From: Rubripirellula lacrimiformis | GTDB taxonomy: Bacteria > Planctomycetota > Planctomycetia > Pirellulales > Pirellulaceae | Assembly (NCBI RefSeq): GCF_007741535.1 | Contig: NZ_CP036525.1 | Coordinates: forward strand, 7,750,001 to 7,814,000 | Direction of reading: 5' to 3' | DNA: 64,000 bases | Shown here: one piece after another, positions 37,452 to 44,984 of the stretch | Layout of the letters: each line of letters starts with the position of its first letter | Position numbering within the stretch: position 1 is the first letter of the stretch | Notes under the pieces: model-generated | Told to the model about the DNA's origin: nothing | The model's database searches: none | The model's input: the letters and a program-made list of their open reading frames with translations, nothing else | Translations under genes and position numbers: made by a program

Positions 37452-38489
37452 ATGATGTCTCGTAAACGCAACCGAAAACCTGTTCCGCCCGTCGATGAAA
37501 TCAAGTTCGGCTTCCAGCACTTCATCAACGTTCACATCGATGACCTTCGCGCCCGCAACTACTCCGAACTCACCATCGACAACCGCTCGAAGTACATCCG
37601 GCGGTTCGCGCTGTGGTGCATCGCTCGTGGGATCACGCAGCCCAACGAGATCACCAAACCGATCCTTGAACGGTTCCAACGTCACCTCTACCAGCACCGC
37701 ACCGAGCAGGACAAACCGCTGTCGTTCCGATCGCAATACACGCATCTCTCCAGCCTGCGTGCGTGGTTCAAATGGCTGGCCCGTAAAAACTACTTGCTGT
37801 TCAATCCCGCCAGTGAACTTGATCTACCCAAGCTGGGCCATCGTCTTCCCAAAGCCGTTTTAACCGCGGGCGAGGCCGAGCAAGTCTTAGCCCAACCCAA
37901 CATCGCCGAACCGCTTGGCATCCGCGACAGGGCCATCTTGGAAACGTTCTACAGCACCGGCATCCGTCGCGGCGAACTGGCGAACCTTCGCATCGACGAC
38001 ATCGACAGCGAGCGACGAACGATCATGATTCGAGAAGGCAAAGGCAAGCGAGACCGAATCATCCCGATCGGAAAACGAGCGTTGTCATGGATCACGGTCT
38101 ACATCGAATCGGCGCGCGGCGAACTGCTCTGCAATCAAGCCGAACCGACGCTGTTCTTGACCAACGAAGGCGGGCCGATCAATCCCGACAGCCTTACCGA
38201 ATACGTCCGCCGCTACATCGACCAAAGCGAAATCGGCAAACGTGGTTCATGTCACCTGTTCCGTCACACGATGGCCACGCTGATGCTCGAACACGGGGCC
38301 GACATCCGGTACATCCAAGCCATGCTCGGCCACGCAAAGTTAACGACGACTGAAATCTACACTCAAGTCAGCATCCGAAAGCTGCGTCAAATCCACGAGC
38401 TGACGCACCCGGCGGACCACGACCGAGAAGAACCAGACCCCGACGACTTGAAGGCCAACAGCGGCGACGACAACGACGCGGACGACTGA
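37452..38489 (+). CDS. Tyrosine recombinase / integrase (XerC/D-like)
   Basis: The start is ATG 37452 (or 37455) after AAGGTGAA, giving 345 residues. An N-terminal SAM-like core-binding domain (about 20-115) precedes the catalytic domain. All active-site residues are visible: R172 in TGIRRGEL, K197 in EGKGKRDR, H268 and R271 in HLFRH, H294 in MLGH and the nucleophile Y303 in TEIYTQ. It is likely to be active and to catalyse site-specific integration or excision of the primase-carrying element. It may also act on the hairpin site right after the gene. The acidic C-terminal tail is unusual for Xer proteins. Confidence 0.92.
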   Translation: MMSRKRNRKPVPPVDEIKFGFQHFINVHIDDLRARNYSELTIDNRSKYIRRFALWCIARGITQPNEITKPILERFQRHLYQHRTEQDKPLSFRSQYTHLSSLRAWFKWLARKNYLLFNPASELDLPKLGHRLPKAVLTAGEAEQVLAQPNIAEPLGIRDRAILETFYSTGIRRGELANLRIDDIDSERRTIMIREGKGKRDRIIPIGKRALSWITVYIESARGELLCNQAEPTLFLTNEGGPINPDSLTEYVRRYIDQSEIGKRGSCHLFRHTMATLMLEHGADIRYIQAMLGHAKLTTTEIYTQVSIRKLRQIHELTHPADHDREEPDPDDLKANSGDDNDADD

Positions 38490-38530
38490 AATCAAAGCGC
38501 CCACGCCCGCGCCATCGCGCTCAACTTCTT

Positions 38531-38586
38531 CTCTTTAGCTGCTTTTAGCTGCTCGTTCCGCACTCGAACGGGCAGCTAAAGAAAAA
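38531..38586. promoter_or_regulatory. Hairpin with repeated TTTAGCTGC arms after the integrase gene
   Basis: A 15-bp stem with one G-T type mismatch is formed by 38544-38558 (TTTAGCTGCTCGTTC) and 38566-38580 (GAACGGGCAGCTAAA), with a 7-base loop. A further direct copy of TTTAGCTGC lies just before the left arm (38534-38542). The right arm is followed by GAAAAAAC. It may be a terminator for the integrase gene. Its place between an integrase and an orphan RHS cassette also fits a recombination site. A related pair of arms (GCTAAAGAAAAAAC and TTCTTTAGCTGCC) occurs inside the primase linker at about 35457-35530. Confidence 0.5.
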
Positions 38587-38769
38587 ACTTCTTGGGCTTC
38601 GTTCTCGCCCCCACCGTCGCGCCGCCGGTTACAATCGAGCTTGTGAAAACCGCATCTACGATCCGCCGCCGCACCTTCAAAAACCGCACTCGCGCACGCG
38701 CGAGGTGTTCAGGCGTCAACACGCGCCGAGCTTGCATCGAAACCACCGCAAAACGCACCACAAAACTGA

Positions 38770-39437
38770 CTTGCATTTACGACGATCGCCGACGATTGGA
38801 GTCTTGCTCCAGAGACCCCATCGGGTACTTCGATGAGCTAGCAAGTCTGTATCTTTTTTGCAAACTGAATCCCGCGAGGTATGTCGACTGGTCTGGCAAT
38901 TCGCCGCAACTCCCAGGCAAGGGGCTGAACGCCAATTCAAAGTGTGGCGAGAAGTTTGCGTGGAAGTCACCGAACTTGGATTTGGATAGCTACAGTGAGA
39001 AGCTCAAAAAGTTCCTGAACTGCATAGCTGGTTCTGACCCAGCCGACTTTAAGAAATTCAGGGATAAGGTTAAGACGTGCATGGGGACGTCTGGTCTCGG
39101 TGATATCGTTGACAAAGGCAGCGCTGCTGTAGATGCAATGTCGCACATGATTTGCTGCGAAATTGGCCAGAAGAACAAGACTCCTGGCCACGGCGATCCA
39201 TGTTCATACGGGACTGAAGGAGGCTCTCCACCAGGGAAACCTCCGCGCAGACCGTGTTGGAAGCCCACAGATCCGGGCCGTCCACCACAGTTTTGCGGAG
39301 AATGTTGTAATTTTCGAGCATGCGTTCAAGGCATTAACAAAGTACTATCGAAGTCTTGGAAAGACTGGTTGGATCCTGGAACTGCACGGGATCACGGAAT
39401 CTGCCGCGCAAAATGCAACGAAAATGGAAATGGCTAA
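38770..39437 (+). pseudogene. Orphan RHS C-terminal tip with cysteine-rich domain
   Basis: The frame is open from 38592, but similarity to RHS starts at about 38770. It reads YDDRRRLESCSRDPIGYFDELASLYL, then NPARYVDWSGN, the standard end of an RHS core, directly followed by a ~180-residue unique domain with at least twelve cysteines. The domain includes ICCEIG, CGECC and a final CNENGNG. The base stretch TTGCTCCAGAGACCCCATCGGG matches the core ends of RHS-A and RHS-B. No YD-repeat body is present upstream, so this is a displaced tip or the remnant of a third RHS gene. It could be a silent cassette for tip exchange. The next gene starts 5 bp after its stop, as in the full modules. Confidence 0.75.
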
Positions 39438-39442
39438 GTCCT

Positions 39443-40669
39443 ATGAACAGATCAGCCTATCTAGCTGTCAGCAGCTTGCTTGTGTTTTCATGTGTATCAA
39501 TCAATGCTCAGGACACCACAATACGAAAATCGCATGGACCGCTTTCGTCGGAACTTGCGGAGTCGTGGCTTAATAGCTCTGTATCCCACGGGCTAACTGA
39601 ATCGCAAATTTCGTCATTCGTCGATAGTGCCACAGGCAATGCGATTCAACGATGTGAACTGTTTTCTATTATTCTGCCGGCGGTAACTGCTGATGAAGTC
39701 TTTTTAGGAGAGTTCTCGGATGAGTCTCCCGAAAGTAGTGCTTGTTCGAGAGACGCGCTGGATAGTAACATAGCGTCGTTGAAAGACCTCGCTCTCAAGC
39801 TATCCAAGTTAAAGGCGGTCACCTCAGAACTACGGACCGCGTCGCTCCACTTCAGTCGCAGGTCGAGTTCCGAAGCAGCGCTGTGTAGCTTGTTGGCTGC
39901 GGCATTTCTCGAATCACTTGTTCGAGAGAACGAGAATACGGCAGATGTCCAGGCGCTGTTCGAGTGTGTTGCAGGATTCGACAACGTTCCGGAGAGAACT
40001 CTTCAATTGTTAATGCAATTAAGGACGACCGCATATATTCGGGATGCAGCCGGCAAGAGCGTTCCACAACTTGCGATGGTTCCGCGAGATATTGTGTCTG
40101 CAATCGCGACTGGGATCAGTCGAGGAAAACATAAAACCCACTCAATTCCGAAATGGTGCTTTGTTCCGCCGGGTGATCCAGAATTGTTTTATGAACTTGC
40201 GATGGTGGTTGACGATAGCAACATTGATATCACTCGCAGTATTGAGCTGCGACCGAGCCAAAGGGACATTTTCAATGCTTTTCGAAAAGGCGAAGCAAAG
40301 TCATTTAGCAGAAAACTGAGAAGTGATTTGTTTCGAGTCGCTTTCAATGATGCTCTGATTGCGTTTGGCGAAGGAGACAATGCCGATTCGCTGCTGTCGG
40401 CTTCAATGGACCTCGGTCTCAAAGCACTTGGTTCGGACGACTTGGAGTTGGCTTCGCGTGCAATGGTTTTCTTTGCCGACTTTTCACGTGTCGCGGAAAA
40501 TCAGAATGTCAACTTGAGCCTACCTCCTGGCTTTGACCAAATTCGGAAAACTGCTAAACCGATTTTTGCCGAACGTGTTTCCGTTTTTGGAGTAGATATT
40601 GTTAATGAATACGCTTTGTGTCAGAAGTTGCATGTTTTGTGTCTAGAGGCGATGGCGAGTCAAGAATAA
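39443..40669 (+). CDS. Secreted protein of unknown function following the orphan RHS tip
   Basis: ATG 39443 gives 408 residues with a standard signal peptide (AYLAVSSLLVFSCVSINAQ, cleavage near 23). The codon at 39356 would overlap the tip by 82 bp and spoil the signal. The mature protein is mostly helical with no motif I recognise. The gene is 5 bp downstream of the orphan RHS tip and has the same AT-richer composition, so the two probably moved together. It could be the tip's immunity protein, acting in the periplasm, or simply a passenger. Composition differs clearly from the GC-rich recombinase gene upstream. Confidence 0.6.
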   Translation: MNRSAYLAVSSLLVFSCVSINAQDTTIRKSHGPLSSELAESWLNSSVSHGLTESQISSFVDSATGNAIQRCELFSIILPAVTADEVFLGEFSDESPESSACSRDALDSNIASLKDLALKLSKLKAVTSELRTASLHFSRRSSSEAALCSLLAAAFLESLVRENENTADVQALFECVAGFDNVPERTLQLLMQLRTTAYIRDAAGKSVPQLAMVPRDIVSAIATGISRGKHKTHSIPKWCFVPPGDPELFYELAMVVDDSNIDITRSIELRPSQRDIFNAFRKGEAKSFSRKLRSDLFRVAFNDALIAFGEGDNADSLLSASMDLGLKALGSDDLELASRAMVFFADFSRVAENQNVNLSLPPGFDQIRKTAKPIFAERVSVFGVDIVNEYALCQKLHVLCLEAMASQE

Positions 40670-41056
40670 AACCGATCAAAGGGGAAGGGGGTAGATCCCT
40701 GTGAATTCAAATCCGAAACGCAATTTTGACGGAAATGCAAATTTCGGTTACCCACGTGACTTGAGAAAGGTGAACTGAGCAAGAAGGATGTTTGGAATCT
40801 AACCGCCAAGCAGCCTCAACCTGCTCAGTCACCATGTCTCATCTTAGCATCGAAGAACGTATTGTCATCTCTGGATTACATCGCAAGGGCTATTCGCAGA
40901 AAGATATTGCTCGAGAGATTGAGCGGAACCCATCGGTCGTCTGTCGTGAACTTCAACGCGATCGAAATCTAGGCGGCGGGTATAACGCGATGCTCGCGCA
41001 CCGAAAGGCGGTTCACCGTAACCGTACACCAGCACCAGTTGGGCGCTTGGGGTTGG

Positions 41057-42823
41057 TTACTTTTTGCGGGTTCGGCGGCGGGCGCGGCGAGTTTTCTTGC
41101 GGTCGGCGGCTTGGCGACGTTCGTCGTCGCGGTATTGCCGGATCGATTCGGGATGTTCTGCCTTCCAGGCATGGGGCGTCATTGATTGCCAGTCGGTTTC
41201 GCCGGATAGCGCACGCCGCAGGACATCATCCAAGTACGCTCGCACGTCCAAGTTGTTGCGGATCGCGCTCCCGATGATTGTCATTAAGTTTGCAGCCCGT
41301 TCGCCCGCGGCCACCGAGCCTTTGAACATCCAGTTCTTGCGACCCGTCGCCACCCGCTTCATCAACTGCTCGCAGTCGTTGTTGTCCAGCGGGATCGATA
41401 CATCTTCGGTAAAACGATGGAGTGCCTCCCAGTGCCGACGGACGTAGGCCGCCGCCATCCCAAGGTTGCTCTTGGGAAGCACCTTCGGTGACTGCATCGC
41501 TTCACTGGAAAGATAGGCTTCGATCTGATCCAGAACATGACGTGACAGGCTTTGGCGTCGCGAAAGTTGCTCCGGCGCAGTAAGGTGTTTGCATTGATCC
41601 TCCACGTCGTAAAGATTTCCAATCAACGACTCAAGTTTCGCCACTTGGATCGGGAACGCACTGCGGCACTCGTCGATCTTGCGACGCGCATGTGCCCAGC
41701 ACGCTGCGAAAGTGATTCGCGAGTCGCTTCGTATTTGGATCTTCTGAAATCCCGACCAACAGTCGCCAATCAGGTTACCTTCAAAGTCACTCAGCACGTC
41801 GTCCGGACCATCACGGTGACGGCTAACCGTGAAGTCGAAAGCGACAACCGGAAGCCGTGAAGCGTAGTAGCCCCAGAAGTTCGCTTTGATGCTTGGCTTG
41901 CCTGTGGTCATCGCCTTCTCGAGGACCTCGGTGATACGTTTACCGCGCGGGTGATCCGATAAGTCCGGCATCGCGGCGGGCGTAATCAACAGCACGCCGG
42001 TGTCATCACAGCCAACGGTGGGATCTTGTTTCAGAATGCTCTGCAAGTGCTCGGCGAGCGGACGCAGGGCGAACTCGACGGCCGTTTCGATGTTCTGCAG
42101 TGTGCTGCGACTGGGCGTCCAGCCGCTGGCCCCGAACATGTCTTGTTGACGATAGAACGGCAGGTGATAGAAGTACTTCCAGGCCACCACCTCGACACCG
42201 ATCGAGGCGTCGAAGCGATCCCATTCGACGAGGCCCGTGGGCCGCTCGGGGCTGACGATGCCTTGCGCTTTGTCGGTTGGGTGGACGTATTTGGCATACT
42301 TGGTTAGTCGGACTTTGAGATCCGCGGGAACCCACTCCAGCGTTTCAACTTCGTCATAGCCGATCAGGGTCAAGCCTTCGCGTTTTCCTTCGGGCACATC
42401 GACGATGCGTTCATAGCGCGGCAAATGTTCGGGGAACTTGCGGTCGCCGGTTGCGGAGCGATTTCGTCGTCGCTTCTTCTTGTCTTCTTCGGCATCGTCA
42501 ACAATTTGTCGAGCGTCGCAGATCGCTTCTTCGAGTGCGCTGATGACTTCGGGCGTGGGCTCTTCGCCCAAGTCGAAATGCAGCTGGCCGTCACAGTCGA
42601 TGCGTCGCTCACTCTTGCGACCAAAAAGTTGCTTGAGAAGTTTCTCGATCGTCAGGTTCAGCTCGATGTTCTTCTCGTCGAGTTTGTCACGGTCGGACTT
42701 AAGTTCTAAGACGCTGTGGGCTTGTTCCTCAATCAGCTTGTCTTTCAACTCCAGTGCGACGGCTTGTTTTTGAATCAACGCATGAGCAGCATCGAGGTCG
42801 GCGGGGAGTGGTTTGGGATCCAT
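41057..42823 (-). CDS. tnpC: IS66-family transposase (TnpC)
   Basis: I start at ATG 42823 (588 residues). The longer open frame begins at 43036 inside tnpB and is not needed. The N-terminus is a leucine-rich coiled coil (LEQ... LNLTIEKLLKQLFGRKSERR, the IS66 signature). A zinc-binding-like middle and the DDE domain follow, with TVGCDDTGVLLI, LIGDCWSGFQKI, a CWAHARRKIDE block and the final NNDCEQLMKR motif with the catalytic Glu. It ends in a basic tail (KTRRARRRTRKK). This is the cut-and-join enzyme of the element. Confidence 0.95.
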   Translation of the reverse strand: MDPKPLPADLDAAHALIQKQAVALELKDKLIEEQAHSVLELKSDRDKLDEKNIELNLTIEKLLKQLFGRKSERRIDCDGQLHFDLGEEPTPEVISALEEAICDARQIVDDAEEDKKKRRRNRSATGDRKFPEHLPRYERIVDVPEGKREGLTLIGYDEVETLEWVPADLKVRLTKYAKYVHPTDKAQGIVSPERPTGLVEWDRFDASIGVEVVAWKYFYHLPFYRQQDMFGASGWTPSRSTLQNIETAVEFALRPLAEHLQSILKQDPTVGCDDTGVLLITPAAMPDLSDHPRGKRITEVLEKAMTTGKPSIKANFWGYYASRLPVVAFDFTVSRHRDGPDDVLSDFEGNLIGDCWSGFQKIQIRSDSRITFAACWAHARRKIDECRSAFPIQVAKLESLIGNLYDVEDQCKHLTAPEQLSRRQSLSRHVLDQIEAYLSSEAMQSPKVLPKSNLGMAAAYVRRHWEALHRFTEDVSIPLDNNDCEQLMKRVATGRKNWMFKGSVAAGERAANLMTIIGSAIRNNLDVRAYLDDVLRRALSGETDWQSMTPHAWKAEHPESIRQYRDDERRQAADRKKTRRARRRTRKK

Positions 42824-42975
42824 GATGGCGACATTATAAAGTTCGCCACCAAAAGCGCAAGTGCGTCCCCACGAAAGTCCAAAAGAAAACCGGCCCCGCG
42901 AGAATGTTCTCACGAAGCCGGTTGATGCGAAGTGGAACTGATTGATGCGAAGTGGAACTGGCCGGCCAGACGGCC

Positions 42976-43326
42976 CTACGCCACCATTCGCTTGCGTCTT
43001 GTCTTGGCCGATTTCAGTGAGACGCCTGCGATCCACATGGCCAGTTCGACCGAATCGATCGTGACGTGCGTTTGATCACAGGGAGGCGTTGGCAGCTCGA
43101 CGGTGCCTTGCTCGAGTCGCCTGTACCACAAGGTCAATCCACCAGTCTCCCACCAGAGGGCTTTGATGCGGTCTCGCTTTCGATTGACAAACAGAAACAG
43201 CGAACCGTCGGTGACGCTCTTGCCCAACGAGGTGGTGACGATTCCGGTCAGACCATCAAAGCCTTTTCGAAAGTCGACCGGCTCGGTGCACAGATAGATC
43301 GGCATGCCATCAGGCAATCCGATCAT
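42976..43326 (-). CDS. tnpB: IS66 accessory protein TnpB (Orf2)
   Basis: A 116-residue protein with the unmistakable IS66 Orf2 sequence PVDFRKGFDGLTGIV, LFLFVNRKRDRIKALWWETGGLTLWYRRLEQG. It is required for transposition in IS66-type elements but has no known catalytic activity. Its start codon overlaps the tnpA stop (ATGA at 43323-43326), showing translational coupling. A 20-bp direct repeat (TTGATGCGAAGTGGAACTG twice) lies between it and tnpC at 42920-42960. Confidence 0.95.
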   Translation of the reverse strand: MIGLPDGMPIYLCTEPVDFRKGFDGLTGIVTTSLGKSVTDGSLFLFVNRKRDRIKALWWETGGLTLWYRRLEQGTVELPTPPCDQTHVTIDSVELAMWIAGVSLKSAKTRRKRMVA

Positions 43327-43649
43327 GGTTGATCCTTGCGCAGTGGATTCGGCTGAGAATCAGTTGGCACTTCGATACGAATGCGGATGCCACCGGGAAG
43401 TTCAATCGTCGCGTTCGCGAGATTGGCTGCGGGAGCGGGGCGATCCGGTGTGGCTTGAAACGAGACGGGCACAAACTTGGCCACGACGGGGACTTTCGGA
43501 TCCCGCGTCGACCGCAGCTTGCGTTTCCAGTTGTAGAAAGACGGCTGCGAAACACCTTCGGCGGAACAGAATTGAGCGACCGTCATCTGAGCTTGCTCAA
43601 ATCGTTGCAGACGCTCCGTCCAAAGCTTCGCGGTTTCGGCTCGATTCAT
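43323..43649 (-). CDS. tnpA: IS66 accessory protein TnpA (helix-turn-helix)
   Basis: ATG 43649, preceded by GGAG, gives 108 residues; upstream codons at 43661 and 43682 are alternatives. The HTH is in TVAQFCSAEGVSQPSFYNWKRKL (about 24-46), typical of IS66 TnpA/IS3 OrfA-like DNA-binding proteins. The C-terminal half is Pro-rich, with a short beta region IELPGGIRIRIEV. It is the first gene of the three-gene transposition operon. Confidence 0.92.
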   Translation of the reverse strand: MNRAETAKLWTERLQRFEQAQMTVAQFCSAEGVSQPSFYNWKRKLRSTRDPKVPVVAKFVPVSFQATPDRPAPAANLANATIELPGGIRIRIEVPTDSQPNPLRKDQP

Positions 43650-44527
43650 AGGGTTCTCCATTGGGAAGCAAGGTAAACCCAATAGCCTAAAACCTGCGCC
43701 TACAATGGTTTTGGTGTACGGTTACGGTTCACCGACGATCCCAGCCCACCTCTCCTCTCAAGATGGACCGTCCCGAAGTGTTCGGAGCCGTGGCCCAAAT
43801 GCTAGAGGAGACATTGTCACCCGAGCAGATCAGTGGAGTCCTGAAGGGCAATGGTGGTGCTGTCAGAATCAGTCATCAGACAATCTACAAGTACGTGTGG
43901 ACATTGCCCAAAGATCACCCTCACCGACGGGCTTTAAGGCGTCGGGGAAGGCGCCCACGCAGGGCGAAACCTGGCTTTATCAACAAGGCCATCAAGAACC
44001 GGGTCTCCATTCACACAGCGTCCCAAAGTTGCCAACCATCGCAAGCGGTGCGGTGACTGGGAGCTCGACCTGATGACCTGCGCAAAGCTGAGTAGTTATC
44101 TGATCACGGCTGTCGACAGGAGGTCTCGGTACACACTGATCAGAAGGGTTCGCAACAAGCAAAGCGGAAGGGTGATGGAAGGTATCCTGAAGATGTTCGA
44201 GGACATCGACCCGTCGATCATCAAGACGATGACGTTCGACAATGGAAACGAGTTCTATTACCACCGCATGCTGACAGAGCAACTGGGAGTGAAAGTATAC
44301 TTTGCAGACCCGTACAAGAGTGGCCAACGAGGAACCAACGAAAACACGAACGGATTGATTCGACAGTTCTTTCCAAAGACCATGACCTATGCAATGATAA
44401 ACCCTCAAGCGGTGCGTCGCGTACAGGACCTACTTAACGACCGTCCACGAAAAACTCACGGATACAAGCCTCCTTCTGCATTCATCGGATGACACACGAA
44501 AATTGCGTTTCGGATTTGAATTCACAG

Positions 44528-44940
44528 TTTCTGGTTTACTAGCCGATGCGCCGGAGTTAAACGACGCTCGACGAGGCCGCCGCAAGTCGGCCTTTCTCAT
44601 TGGCGGGCAGACGGCCCGTCACACTCTTCGGCTGGATGCAGCCATGTGCATCGTTTCGAGCGGGCGTGAGCTCGAGCGTTAGCGAATGGCGAACGAGCGC
44701 AGCGACAGAAAGGGAATCCTGGAATTGCCCACGACCATCTTGACTTCCCGTGCTCGAGTTCAGACTGCTTGCCTCGCCTGAGCCGTTTCGGTTCTTTCGG
44801 TTGGTGTATGATGGCAATCGCGAAGAATGCTCGCCAACACGATTGCTGCCGGTTCTTCTGTTAACGACTTATTAGTCAATGAAACGCAAAGAGTGCTGGC
44901 GGCGAACTACTGCATTTCCTGAGTCCAACGGCAGACGGTA
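44528..44940. repeat. GC-rich dispersed repeat, copy 3 (partial), plus gap to next gene
   Basis: Immediately after the IS30-like right end the sequence reads AGCCGATGCGCCGGAGTTAA, then the hairpin 44574-44593 (AGGCCGCC-GCAA-GTCGGCCT, one mismatch) and CTCATTGGCGGGCAG. The last block is identical to copy 2. The left part seen in copies 1 and 2 (GGAGAAATCAAATG) is absent, so the IS30-like insertion has probably cut off the start. The remaining ~300 bp show no gene. Confidence 0.6.
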
Positions 44941-44984
44941 TGCAAGGCGGCCCTCCCGAGAAACCAATAACAGAAGCATACCTG

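Larger units (their letters stand above)
41010..43733. mobile_element. Complete IS66-family element with 8-bp target duplication
   Basis: The element proper is 41018-43725 (2708 bp), flanked by the perfect duplication GGTTCACC at 41010-41017 and 43726-43733. The ends begin with GTAACCGTACACCA on both sides (inverted). It carries the three standard IS66 genes on the minus strand in the order tnpA, tnpB, tnpC. All three frames are intact and the duplication is unmutated, so the insertion is probably recent and the element may be active. Confidence 0.93.
40834..44492 (+). pseudogene. IS30-family transposase, interrupted and frameshifted
   Basis: The first part (ATG 40834 to about 41017) encodes the N-terminal HTH of an IS30 transposase: MSHLSIEERIVISGLHRKGY then IAREIERNPSVVCRELQRD. 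The frame is split by the IS66 element at 41018-43725. It resumes at about 43734 with MDRPEVFGAVAQMLEETLSPEQISG, then SHQTIYKYVW. A one-base frameshift near 44014-44020 (CACACAGCGTCCC) separates this from the DDE part WELDLMTC, MTFDNGNEF and GTNENTNGLIRQFFPK, which ends at 44492. Without the two lesions the protein would be about 320 residues, normal for the family. Confidence 0.87.
40699..44527. mobile_element. IS30-like element, interrupted by an IS66-family element
   Basis: Perfect 29-bp inverted repeats, 40699-40727 (beginning CTGTGAATTCAAATCC) and 44499-44527, bound a 3829-bp unit. Removing the inner IS66 element and one copy of its target duplication leaves about 1.1 kb, the normal size of an IS30-family element. 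No target duplication longer than a base or two is evident at the outer ends. The IS30 transposase is broken by the inner insertion and by a frameshift, so this copy is dead. It lies just before a GC-rich repeat copy at 44528. Confidence 0.88.
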
